Source of the DNA: an uncultured Dyadobacter sp. | GTDB taxonomy: Bacteria; Bacteroidota; Bacteroidia; Cytophagales; Spirosomataceae | NCBI RefSeq assembly: GCF_946482605.1 | Contig: NZ_CAMLSE010000015.1 | Location: forward strand, 124,001-188,000 | Direction of reading: 5' to 3' | Length of the DNA stretch: 64,000 nt | Part shown: positions 34,850-44,300 of the stretch, piece after piece | Layout of the letters: each line of letters begins with the position of its first letter | Numbering within the stretch: position 1 is the first letter of the stretch | Notes under the pieces: generated by a model | Seen by the model: only the letters and a program-made list of their open reading frames with translations | What the model was told of the DNA's origin: nothing | Database searches by the model: none | Translations under genes and position numbers: made by a program

Positions 34850-35389
34850 GTGGCCTACCCCGACGAAAACATTCTGGTAAGAGTAACGCAAGGCGACGAA
34901 GCGGCCTTCGCGGAGTTGTATAACTACTATAAAACACCTGCACTGCGTTTCACGGTATCCCTGCTCAAAGATGAAGAGGAAGCCGAGAACATGGTACAGG
35001 ATGTGTTTATCAAAATCTGGGTAAGAAGGACGCAGATCAAGCCCGACTACAACTTCAACTCCTACCTTTTCACCTGCCTGCGTAATATGGCGTTCGATCA
35101 TTTCAAGAAAATCGAGAAGAGCGAGCAGCTTCGCAAGCATTACCTGGAAGCTATTCGCGCAGCAGGCGAGGAAGAGAAAGAAGAGACCGAGAGGAGATTG
35201 AGCATTGTGCAGGCAGCGGTGGACTCGCTTTCTGTTAAAAGACGTCAGATCCTGAAACTCAATATCGAAGAGGGTAAATCCTATCAGGAGATTGCGGAGT
35301 TCCTTCGCATTTCCAAGAACACCGTAAAAAATCAATTAGTAAAGGCGAAGCAAATTCTGAGAGAAAAAGTGGATCTCGCCGCCGTCTGA
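34850..35389 (+). CDS. ECF RNA polymerase sigma factor
   Basis: A 179-residue ECF sigma factor. Region 2 is FAELYNYYKTPALRFTVSLL to NMVQDVFIKIW; region 4 is VKRRQILKLNIEEGKSYQEI then FLRISKNTVKNQLVKAK. It begins with a GTG (34850): an in-frame TAA ends at 34837 and the next ATG comes only inside region 2, so the GTG start is forced. It belongs to the Bacteroidota group usually followed by a FecR-type anti-sigma gene and a SusC-like receptor, but none is here. A strong terminator follows the stop. Confidence 0.92.
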   Translation: MAYPDENILVRVTQGDEAAFAELYNYYKTPALRFTVSLLKDEEEAENMVQDVFIKIWVRRTQIKPDYNFNSYLFTCLRNMAFDHFKKIEKSEQLRKHYLEAIRAAGEEEKEETERRLSIVQAAVDSLSVKRRQILKLNIEEGKSYQEIAEFLRISKNTVKNQLVKAKQILREKVDLAAV

Positions 35390-35432
35390 GCATCGTACCC
35401 GAGTTAACCCAGAATTATATTCCTAAAACCTG

Positions 35433-35467
35433 AAAAGCAGAAGCCGTTAAGCTTCTGCTTTTGAATT
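35433..35467. terminator. bidirectional terminator after the sigma factor gene
   Basis: AAAAGCAGAAGC (35433-35444) pairs perfectly with GCTTCTGCTTTT (35451-35462). T-runs on both strands allow it to end both the sigma factor gene and the convergent lipoprotein gene. Confidence 0.9.
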
Positions 35468-35492
35468 TTTAACCCGGTAATGCCGGAAAAAT

Positions 35493-36107
35493 TTACTTCA
35501 TATTTCCCAGTTTACCCAGGTCAATCCCTTTCAATGCGTCTTTGATCTGGTCGACTGTCACGTGATCACCTTGGATATTCACGACATAACGGTCCGCGAC
35601 AAGCACGTTGATCTCACCGGACTTGTTTTCGTTATCATATTTTTCAAAGGCTTTGTGGCCGTCCAGCGAGGTCGTCTTTTCGTAGCCGTGGGTGGTTTCC
35701 TTGTCAATTTCTGCGATCGACCAGGCGGCGAGGGCCATGGTGGAAACACCTGCGATGCCTCCGGTATCGACGATCTCGATATCAAGCGACTCATCACCAC
35801 TTCCTTTGTATTTGGCCTGGGCTGTTGACACCGTGAAACCCATAGCGCCGGTTTTCTCTCCCGTAGCCTCGGTACGGTTCATTCCGGCCAGGTTTTCAGG
35901 AAGTAAGTCTTTCAGTTTTCGGAAATCTACTGGATCGACGGCCTCCCGGTCACCCATTTTCTTCGCTTTATCTGCAATAGCCTGCAGGGCGTCGGCCGGG
36001 CTGTCTGCTTCGGCCTTTTCCTGTGCTTCTTTTTCTTCCTGATTACCTCCGCAGCTGGTTAGAAGCAGGGCAGATGAGAGGAGTACGGCAATAAACGATG
36101 TTTTCAT
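35493..36107 (-). CDS. hypothetical lipoprotein (204 aa)
   Basis: A 204-residue lipoprotein with lipid Cys in SSALLLTSCGG. After the signal comes a charged, low-complexity linker (NQEEKEAQEKAEADSPADAL) and then a globular part with VDFRKLKDLLPENLAGM, GFTVSTAQAKYKG and VNIQGDHVTVDQIKDALKGI. I do not recognise a family. It lies downstream of lgt on the same strand (95-bp gap) and upstream of the bidirectional terminator. Confidence 0.8.
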   Translation of the reverse strand: MKTSFIAVLLSSALLLTSCGGNQEEKEAQEKAEADSPADALQAIADKAKKMGDREAVDPVDFRKLKDLLPENLAGMNRTEATGEKTGAMGFTVSTAQAKYKGSGDESLDIEIVDTGGIAGVSTMALAAWSIAEIDKETTHGYEKTTSLDGHKAFEKYDNENKSGEINVLVADRYVVNIQGDHVTVDQIKDALKGIDLGKLGNMK

Positions 36108-36202
36108 CCGTCAATTTTTAGAGTTGTTTCGAAACAAGCTTCAATTTAATGAAAACACATCATTGATACACACCTACCAGACTTTTGGCTTGTATATCTC
36201 TT

Positions 36203-37033
36203 TTAGCTGGCGAGCTCTTTGGGGTTTCGGCGTGACTGGATAATAAAATACAGACCTAAGAGCACGACCGGGATGCTGAGAAACTGTCCCATGTTCAGCG
36301 GATAATTGGCTTCAAATGCCTCCTGGTTCTCTTTCAGGAACTCATACAAGAAGCGGAGCGTGAATACCCACACGAGGAAAACGCCCACCATAAGCCCACG
36401 GGGAGTAGCTGCTTTGTACTTGTTCCAGATCGCGAACAAAACGAATGTAAGAATGAAGCAGGAGATGGACTCGTACAATTGGGCCGGATGGCGGGGAATC
36501 TGAAGAAATTCGGTGTTATGCCTGAAAATAAAGCCCCAGGGCAGATCCGTAGGCTTACCCACGATCTCGGAGTTCATCAGATTACCAAAGCGGATAAACG
36601 CACCGCCCAATGCGATTGTGATCACCATACGGTCGGCTACCCAGAAGAACGTTTGACCGGTGGCTTTTCTGGATCTGGAATACAGCCAAAGGCCGGTCAC
36701 GATGCCCACCACGGCACCATGACTTGCAAGGCCGGCATAGGGCGGGAGGATCACTTCCAGCGGGTTTTTGAAAAGTACTTCCGGTTCATAAAAAAGGAAA
36801 TGGCCCAGACGCGCACCGATGACGGTCGACAAAACCATATATAACGTAAGCGAGTCGATATCTTCCAGCGTCTTTCCTTCTTTCTTAAAAATATGGATCA
36901 TAATTTGCTGGCCGATTAAAAAACCGGCTGCGAAAAGGAGACCATACCAACGGACAGGGAAGGGACCAAAGCCAGCGATTTCAGGAATGGTAAAGATTTC
37001 GGGACTTGCATCCCACATTATGTATGAAATCAT
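36203..37033 (-). CDS. lgt: prolipoprotein diacylglyceryl transferase
   Basis: A 276-residue inner-membrane enzyme that attaches diacylglyceryl to the lipobox Cys. The signature [20 protein letters not shown] is present, and [17 protein letters not shown] marks the N-terminal region. Seven or so membrane helices fit the family. The start at 37033 ([14 protein letters not shown]) matches the usual N-terminus of Cytophagales Lgt; an alternative Met is at 37018. The many lipoproteins in this window depend on this enzyme. Confidence 0.96.
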   Translation of the reverse strand: MISYIMWDASPEIFTIPEIAGFGPFPVRWYGLLFAAGFLIGQQIMIHIFKKEGKTLEDIDSLTLYMVLSTVIGARLGHFLFYEPEVLFKNPLEVILPPYAGLASHGAVVGIVTGLWLYSRSRKATGQTFFWVADRMVITIALGGAFIRFGNLMNSEIVGKPTDLPWGFIFRHNTEFLQIPRHPAQLYESISCFILTFVLFAIWNKYKAATPRGLMVGVFLVWVFTLRFLYEFLKENQEAFEANYPLNMGQFLSIPVVLLGLYFIIQSRRNPKELAS

Positions 37034-37083
37034 GCGTTTGTGATGTTAATGGTCAAATATACTATTTTGAGACAAGACGCGAA

Positions 37084-37293
37084 ATGAAATTTTTACTCAT
37101 AGGACTGGTACGCATTTACCAGGGGGCATTGTCGCCCTATTTGCCAAATTCATGCCGTTATACGCCTACCTGTTCACAATATATGATCGAGGCGGTGCAG
37201 AAGCACGGCGCGCTGAGAGGCGGCTGGATGGGGTTGAAACGTTTTGCGCGGTGTCACCCGTGGGGCGGGCACGGGCATGACCCGGTGCCCTGA
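37084..37293 (+). CDS. yidD: membrane protein insertion efficiency factor YidD
   Basis: A 69-residue protein from the ATG at 37084 ([20 protein letters not shown]). The three Cys and the [20 protein letters not shown] and [17 protein letters not shown] segments identify YidD (DUF37, haemolytic factor family). It is thought to help YidC insert membrane proteins. The upstream in-frame extension to 37006 is dropped because it overlaps lgt and lacks family similarity. Its stop directly abuts the stop of the convergent MoxR gene. Confidence 0.95.
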   Translation: MKFLLIGLVRIYQGALSPYLPNSCRYTPTCSQYMIEAVQKHGALRGGWMGLKRFARCHPWGGHGHDPVP

Positions 37294-38247
37294 TCAGCCG
37301 ATCGCGACCTTGCGCAAGATGGAATCGATGATTGTCATCGTCCGTACGCCATCGGCTTCGGCTTCGTAGTTGAGGAGAATGCGATGGTTCATGATGTCCG
37401 GAGCAAGCTCTTTGATATCCTCAGGCAGAACATAGTCCCGTCCTTCCAGATAAGCCAGCGCTTTGGCGGCGCGATTAAGGTAGATCGTAGCCCTTGGAGA
37501 AGCACCGAATTGAATGTAGCGCGCTTCATCACGCAGGCCATAGTCGAGCGGTCGGCGGGTCGCAAAAACGAGCTCGATAATGTATCGTTCGAGCGTATCC
37601 GAGATATTCACTTTATTGACATCGTCGCGGATCGCGAATATCTCTTCCTTGTTGAGAATCGGCCGGATCTTGTATTCGTAGTTGATATCCGACATTCGGC
37701 GCATGACTTCCAGCTCCTTCATTTTGTCGAGATAATCAACATATACCTTCATCATAAACCGGTCGATCTGTGCCTCGGGAAGCGGGTAGGTCCCTTCCTG
37801 TTCCACCGGGTTCTGTGTCGCAAGCACCACGAAGGGGCGATCCAGCGGGTAGGTTTCGTCTCCGATCGTCACCTGCTTCTCCTGCATCGCTTCGAGCAAT
37901 GCCGATTGTACCTTGGCCGGAGAGCGGTTCACTTCATCGGCCAGGATGAGGTTTGAAAAAATAGGCCCTCTTTTTACTTCGTAGTCACCTATTTTCGGCT
38001 TGTAGATCATCGTCCCGATCAAATCCGCAGGAAGCAGGTCGGGAGTGAACTGAATGCGTTTGAATTCCAGGTGTAGTACCTTCGCCATTACGTTGATCGT
38101 AAGGGTTTTGGCTAGTCCCGGAACGCCTTCCAGGAGGATGTGGCCACCGGTAAAAAGGCCGATCAGCAGACGGTTCAGCAGTTTGTCCTGCCCGACCACG
38201 ACCTTGCCCATTTCATCCAGTACCTCCCTGATTTTTTCTATATACAT
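37294..38247 (-). CDS. MoxR family AAA+ ATPase
   Basis: A 317-residue AAA+ ATPase. Walker A is LLEGVPGLAKT, Walker B LILADEVNR, sensor/arginine segment ATQNPVEQEGTYPLPEAQIDRFM; C-terminal lid RRPLDYGLRDEARYIQFGASPR is characteristic of MoxR. MoxR proteins act as chaperones for proteins with VWA domains. The usual partner genes (DUF58, BatA/BatB VWA proteins) are not adjacent downstream here. It follows prmC by 36 bp on the same strand. Confidence 0.95.
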   Translation of the reverse strand: MYIEKIREVLDEMGKVVVGQDKLLNRLLIGLFTGGHILLEGVPGLAKTLTINVMAKVLHLEFKRIQFTPDLLPADLIGTMIYKPKIGDYEVKRGPIFSNLILADEVNRSPAKVQSALLEAMQEKQVTIGDETYPLDRPFVVLATQNPVEQEGTYPLPEAQIDRFMMKVYVDYLDKMKELEVMRRMSDINYEYKIRPILNKEEIFAIRDDVNKVNISDTLERYIIELVFATRRPLDYGLRDEARYIQFGASPRATIYLNRAAKALAYLEGRDYVLPEDIKELAPDIMNHRILLNYEAEADGVRTMTIIDSILRKVAIG

Positions 38248-38283
38248 GAGATTGAATTCGAATGATTAGTGGAATCGCGCCGG

Positions 38284-39144
38284 CTACCCCCGGAAAGCTC
38301 TTACGAAGCGATCCTTGCCGTTGATATCCCGGAGGATTTCCACATTCCTGTAATTTCTTTCTTCAAAAACCTGTTTGGTTTCGGTGCCGAAATGCTCGTT
38401 GATCTCTACGTAACATTTGCCATCCGGTTTGAGGTGGTGAACCCCGAAGTCGGCAATGGCCTTGTAAAACAGCAGGGGATCATTGTCTTCTACAAACAAG
38501 GCTTCATGTGGTTCAAACCGCAGGACATTGGGGCGCATATGCTCTGCCTCCGAGTACGTCACGTAAGGAGGGTTGCTCACCAGGCAGTCGAACTGGATCA
38601 CGTTGCCCGGTAAAGGGAATGTGACATTCAGCATATCCTGCTTCGCAAACTTCACATCGGCAATGAGTTGACGTGCATTTTCTTTGGCTACTTCCAGGGC
38701 CTCATCCGAAACGTCCCAGGCATGCACGGTTACGTGCGGCAGGAAGCGCGCCAGTACGATGGCAATGCAGCCGCTGCCGGTCCCGATGTCGAGAATGGAA
38801 ATATTCTTGTCGGGTTCCGCGTAATCGCGGGTGACCATGCGCACGAGTTCCTCGGTTTCGGGTCGCGGAATAAGCACCGACGACGTAACACGGAATTCGA
38901 GCCCGCAAAACTCGGTAGATCCTATGATGTGCTGTACGGGCTCATTGTTGTTGAGGCGTTCGATAATGCTGTCCCAGTCGGGTTGAGCACTGTTGTCCGC
39001 GATCGGACGGTCTACCAGCACATCGATATTCCGGAGTCTCATATAATGCTCAAGGAGCATGAATGCGATGGCCTGGGCTTCTTTTTCAGGATAAACTCTG
39101 ATATTTTTTGAAATATATAGATATAGCTGCCGTGCTGAGGTCAT
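38284..39144 (-). CDS. prmC: peptide chain release factor N5-glutamine methyltransferase
   Basis: A 286-residue SAM methyltransferase that methylates the GGQ Gln of release factors. The start at 39144 (MTSARQLYLYISKNI) gives the normal length; a frame open to 39237 would run into ribD's upstream region. Motif I is ILDIGTGSGCIAIVLA and the substrate motif is LVSNPPYVTYSE (NPPY). The N-terminal helical domain carries HIIGSTEFCGLEF and LIPRPETEELV. It diverges from ribD and is probably co-transcribed with the MoxR gene. Confidence 0.95.
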   Translation of the reverse strand: MTSARQLYLYISKNIRVYPEKEAQAIAFMLLEHYMRLRNIDVLVDRPIADNSAQPDWDSIIERLNNNEPVQHIIGSTEFCGLEFRVTSSVLIPRPETEELVRMVTRDYAEPDKNISILDIGTGSGCIAIVLARFLPHVTVHAWDVSDEALEVAKENARQLIADVKFAKQDMLNVTFPLPGNVIQFDCLVSNPPYVTYSEAEHMRPNVLRFEPHEALFVEDNDPLLFYKAIADFGVHHLKPDGKCYVEINEHFGTETKQVFEERNYRNVEILRDINGKDRFVRAFRG

Positions 39145-39235
39145 TTTCACCAATTTTGATTCCAATGTCGGAAAGTTAGCAAATAATAGGAACTCCCGAA
39201 AGTTGAGTTTGAAAGCGCGTTTGTATTTTTGCCAC

Positions 39236-40303
39236 ATGGAGACGCACGATCAATGGATGCAACGGGCATTGCAACTGGCAGGATACGGCCGGGGAGTGGT
39301 AAGTCCAAACCCCATGGTGGGATGTGTGATCGTTCATCATGACACCATTATCGGGGAGGGGTGGCACCGTGCATACGGCGGCCCCCATGCCGAGGTCAGG
39401 GCTATTGAAGATGCCGATGAGAAGAGTAATGCGCATTTGCTGCCGGAAGCCACGGCCTATGTTACCCTTGAACCCTGTTCCCACACAGGTAAAACGCCGC
39501 CCTGCGCGGATCTGCTGGTGAGCCGTAGACTGAAAAAGGTTGTCATTTGCAATACAGACCCGAATCCATTGGTATCGGGCAGAGGTATCCGCCGGCTTCG
39601 GGATGCAGGGATAGAGGTGATCTGTGATGTGCTGGCGGCGGAAGGCCTGGACCTGAACAAACGGTTCTTTACTGCGATGACGCTCCACAGGCCCTACGTC
39701 ATTCTCAAATGGGCGGAAACCGCCGACGGTTTTCTGGGATATGAAACCGGAAGCCCTCTGAAGATCAGTGGCGAATTGTCGGATATGCAGGTTCACCGGT
39801 GGAGGACCGAAGAAGATGCGATTTTGGTCGGATACAAAACAGCGCTGATGGATAATCCGAGGCTGAATGTCAGGCATTGGGCAGGTAACAATCCGGTGCG
39901 GGTGGTTTTGGACCGGCATTTACAATTGCCTCAGACGCTCCATTTATTCGATCGGCAACAGCCCACGATCATTGTTAATTACGACCGTGAAACAGTAGCC
40001 CCAGCCGATCCGGAGCGCTATTCGGCGGCATTGGAGACTGCTTACATGAAGCTAGCTCCGGGTAATGACGAAATCCTCCCGCTGTTGAATGGACTTTTCC
40101 AGCGGAAGATCCATTCGGTGCTGGTAGAGGGAGGCGCCATGGTAGTGAATGCGTTCCTGGAAAGTGGAATGTGGGATGAAATACGTCGTTGTCAGGGACC
40201 GGTTGCAATTGGCACCGGCGTGCGGGCGCCTGCTTCCCGCGGCATCTTAAAAGGTTCCACCAGGATCCAGGATGACCTCTGGACCTATTACAGCCGGGTT
40301 TAG
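39236..40303 (+). CDS. ribD: bifunctional riboflavin deaminase/reductase
   Basis: A 355-residue enzyme. The N-terminal deaminase has the zinc site HAEVRAI and EPCSHTGKTPPCADLL; the C-terminal reductase starts near residue 150 (RPYVILKWAETADGFLGYE) and includes RTEEDAILVGYKTALMDNPRL and VEGGAMVVNAFLES. It carries out the second and third steps of riboflavin synthesis. The start at 39236 is METHDQWMQRALQLAGYGRG. Its end overlaps the convergent aroE by 4 bp. Other rib genes are not in the window. Confidence 0.97.
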   Translation: METHDQWMQRALQLAGYGRGVVSPNPMVGCVIVHHDTIIGEGWHRAYGGPHAEVRAIEDADEKSNAHLLPEATAYVTLEPCSHTGKTPPCADLLVSRRLKKVVICNTDPNPLVSGRGIRRLRDAGIEVICDVLAAEGLDLNKRFFTAMTLHRPYVILKWAETADGFLGYETGSPLKISGELSDMQVHRWRTEEDAILVGYKTALMDNPRLNVRHWAGNNPVRVVLDRHLQLPQTLHLFDRQQPTIIVNYDRETVAPADPERYSAALETAYMKLAPGNDEILPLLNGLFQRKIHSVLVEGGAMVVNAFLESGMWDEIRRCQGPVAIGTGVRAPASRGILKGSTRIQDDLWTYYSRV

Positions 40304-41073
40304 ACGCTCCAGAGATTTTCTTCCGTATTCCAGATTTCCCACGCTTTTTCAGCCTGAAGTTCCAGCATTTTGAGCCCGTTTAATGTAGTCGCCCCTTTTT
40401 CGGCGCCGTTCTTCAGGAACAATGTCTCCGCAGGATTATAAACAAGGTCATACAGGTAATGCCTTTTCGTGACCCATTCGTAAGGGATCAGCGGGCAGTA
40501 TTCCGTGTTGGGATAGGTGCCGAGCGGTGTCGTATTGATGATCATCAGGTGACTTTCCATCACATCCTGAGTCAGCTCGTCATAGGAAATGCAATCGTCA
40601 CTTTTCTGGCGGGATACCAGCGTATACTCCATTTTCAGGTCTTGCAAGGCAACTTGTACTGCTTTGGCGGCTCCGCCGTTGCCTAAAACCAACGCCTTGA
40701 GACCAACGCAGGATTCGCCCCGGCGGTCGAGCCACTCGATGAGCGACTGCTGGAACCCGTAGTAGTCGGTATTGAAGCCTTTTGTACTGCCGTCGGCATA
40801 GATCTTGATCGTATTCACCGCTCCGATCCGTTCTGCCGAAGCATCGTCCAGGTCGTCGAGGTAGGCGATAACGTCTTTCTTGTGCGGAATAGTGACATTC
40901 AAGCCCCGGAGATCCGTCTTTTTCTTTAACAATTCGGGCAATTCTTCCAAAGACTGCATTTCGAAAAGCTCGTAGCTGCTCTCCTTGATTTTTTCCCTGA
41001 TGAATTTGTCCGTAAAGTATCGCTTGGAAAAAGAATGGGTAAGTGGGTATCCGATCAGGCCGTATAAGTTCAT
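40300..41073 (-). CDS. aroE: shikimate dehydrogenase
   Basis: A 257-residue enzyme reducing 3-dehydroshikimate with NADPH. The substrate loop is GYPLTHSFSKRYF and the catalytic Lys/Asp lie in LNVTIPHKKDVIAYLD. The cofactor motif is LVLGNGGAAKAVQVAL, followed by INTTPLGTYPNTEYCP and LNGLKMLELQAEKAW. Length is slightly short but complete. Convergent with ribD. Confidence 0.96.
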   Translation of the reverse strand: MNLYGLIGYPLTHSFSKRYFTDKFIREKIKESSYELFEMQSLEELPELLKKKTDLRGLNVTIPHKKDVIAYLDDLDDASAERIGAVNTIKIYADGSTKGFNTDYYGFQQSLIEWLDRRGESCVGLKALVLGNGGAAKAVQVALQDLKMEYTLVSRQKSDDCISYDELTQDVMESHLMIINTTPLGTYPNTEYCPLIPYEWVTKRHYLYDLVYNPAETLFLKNGAEKGATTLNGLKMLELQAEKAWEIWNTEENLWSV

Positions 41074-41329
41074 AGGTATGCTTGCAAAGGCGATAATGAG
41101 GGCGCTAAGTTAAACCAGCCACCAGCTAATTACAAATCGGCAGGAAGCGGGCCGGGATGTAATTTACACGTATAGCAGGAATGGTGTTGCCGTTGACTCA
41201 CTCTGCTATCAACGTGACAATCAAGTAGTTTTTGTGTTGTAGCAAATTATATTTAACAATATCAGAATTAATTTGTATTATTTCGCCAATTAAAGTAGAA
41301 TAAACTCTCCCGATAAAGTTCGAAAATGT

Positions 41330-44300
41330 ATGAAATGGAAAAACCTTTACTACACGCTATGGTTGGTGCTCGCACTGCATCTGAATGCCGGTGCTCAGGT
41401 CAGGGATTATAGCTTACTGCTCCGGAGCGGTTCCTATACCCCGGAAAAGAATGTAGCAGCCACCGGCAATGCCCGGATGTCAGCCTCCCCATCACAAAAA
41501 TCTTTCGTAATCATCCAGTTTGAAGATATTCCCAGCGAAGAGGAGCGAACACAGCTCCGGTCGGAAGGGATAGAACTTCTTGAATACATACCAAACTACG
41601 CCTATACGGCCACGATTTCAGGATCTGGTAATTCCAGTGCATTAGCCCGGATGAAGGGACGGGCGGTGATCCGCCTTACTGCGGAACAAAAGATGGAGCG
41701 AACGCTCGTGAACGGGCAGATTCCCATCCGCTCGGTGAAAGTAACGGGAATGGCAGATCTGTGGATCAGTTACCCGAGGACATTTGCCTTCACCGAAATT
41801 GCAAATGCATTGAAGGCGCGTAACTGGGAGCTGATCGGGGAAGAGTTCAAGAACTACCAGATACTGACGGTACGGGTTCCATTCGACCAGATCCGCGAAT
41901 TGGCCGGCGAGCCCTACGTTCAATACGTACAGGCGATCCCGCAGGAAGACAAGTCATTTAATAATAGGAGCGTCGCCAACTCGCGGGCCAACATACTGGC
42001 ATCCTCATTGCCCGGCGGAAGAAACCTCACGGGAAAAGGTGTGGTGGTGGGCGTGGGTGATGACTCTAATCCATTACAGCATGTGGATTTCAATACGCGC
42101 ATTATCAATCGTACGCCCATTGAAGCAGGTTCGCATGGCGTCCATGTGATGGGTACCCTGGGCAGCGCCGGGCTGATGAATGAACTCTTTGCCGGATACG
42201 CCCCGAAAGCGAACATCGTGGCGCAGAGTTATTCGGGTCTTCTGGCCTATGCGCCTCAGTACGTGCAGGACTTTGGAATGGTGGTTACCAACAATTCCTA
42301 TGGAGGTGATGTGAATACCTGTGCGACCTTTGGCGTGTATGATCTGTATTCCTACCTGCTCGACAGGCAGGCCATTGAAATGCCGAGCCTGCACCACGTA
42401 TTTGCCGCAGGTAATAGCGGAAATGTAACCTGTTCGCCTTATCCTGCCGGTTTTGCCAACGTGCTGGGCGGCTATCAGACCGCAAAAAATGTCCTCTGCG
42501 TGGGTAGTACCACGAATGTAGCCGCGGTATCGGCCACGTCGAGCCGGGGCCCGGTACTGGACGGGCGAATCAAGCCGGAAATTACCGCCCAGGGTGTAGG
42601 GGTGATGTCCACCCTTCCCACAAACCTCTATGGGAGCGGCACCGGTACCAGCATGTCGTCTCCCGCGGTGGCGGGCGGGGCTGCGCTGTTGTATGAGCGT
42701 TACAGGCAGCTGAACAGCAATCAAAACCCTAAAAATGCATTGATTAAAGCGCTGCTTTGTAATGGGGCAACGGACAAAGGGAATGAGGGACCGGATTATA
42801 AATTTGGTTTCGGATGGCTAAACCTGGATCGTTCAGTGAAGATGCTCGAATCGCAGAGCTATAAAAACGATTCGGTCGGACATCAGGATACGCAGCATAT
42901 TTCCATTCAGGTCCCTTCCAATACGGCACAATTAAAAGTAATGCTGTACTGGAACGATCCCGCCGGCTCTGTCTTGTCGAGCCAAAACCTGGTACACAAT
43001 CTGGATGTGTGGGTGAAAAATCCTCTCGGAGCAACGACATTGCCGCGACTACTTGATCCGGCTCCGGCCAATGTCAATAACGTGGCGGGCACCGGGGTCG
43101 ACAATCTCAACAATATGGAGCAGGTCGTTATCAACAACCCCGTGGAAGGCAGCTACACTATCTCGGTCAAGGGTACAGCGGTGGGGCAGAAGCCACTTCA
43201 GGACTACGTGGTCGTGTACGATATCATCCCCAATTCGCTGACGCTCACCTATCCCATCGGTAACGAGCGATTGAAAGACGCGGATGCATTTTACGTGAGC
43301 TGGGATGCTTACGGAAATGTAGCCAGCACTTTCACGGTTCAGTATAGTCTGAACAATGGTGGTTCCTGGACCACGATCGGAAATAACCTTGCAGCGGCGA
43401 CAAGGCAGCTTTTGTGGACGATCCCGGCCGGTACAATTGCTGAAAAGGCCAAAGTCAAGGTGATTCAGAACAGTACCGGTGTGGAAAGTGTCAGCGAACC
43501 CTTTACGATACTGGGCGTTCCGGCAGTGACTTTGTCGACATTACAATGTGAAGGCTATATTGCTATCGACTGGACTCCCGTAGCAGGAGCCACGGACTAT
43601 GAAGTAGTGGTACTGAAAGACGACGAGATGGTTCCCGTAGGTACCACTTCCGCCACCAATTACGTGTTCAACGGGATGCTGAAGGATTCTACGTACTACG
43701 TTTCCGTGCGTGCGAGGATCAATGGGCAGCCTGGGAGAAGGGCGCTGGCGATCTCGCGAAAGCCCGATAGCGGCACGTGCGCGGGTGCTATTTCAAACAA
43801 TGATCTTAAAATTGAATCCATTCTCACCCCTGCCGGTTCGGGAAGAAGGAACACTTCCTCTCAGCTGGGCAATCAGGTGTTTGTCAAGATCCGTATCAAA
43901 AACCTGGATGACGTGGATTTCAATGGTCCCGTGAATGTGGGCTACGTGCTGAACGGCAGTGCCATCCCCGTCGAAAGCATTAACCCATTCATTGAAAAGG
44001 GCAAAACCTATGATCACACGTTTTCTGTCGGAGCCAATCTTTTCAATCCCGGAGATTATACCTTTAAAGTTTTCATCCACAGGAATAATGATGTGGTAGC
44101 TGCCAACGATACCTTGATCAGAACATTCAGGCAACTGAGTAACGATGCGATCGCATTACCCTTTACGGACGACCTGGAATACCTCCCGGTACAGTCGGTG
44201 GTAGCAGCGCAGGTAGGGCTGGCAGGCGACGGCCGTTATGATTTCTCGCCTACAACGGATGCGGGCAGGATCCGGAGTTTCGTCAACTCAGGGTTCGCCA

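Noticed and set aside
37006..37083. N-terminal extension of YidD
   Set aside because: It overlaps the lgt start in antisense and is unlike YidD; MKFLL at 37084 is the family start.
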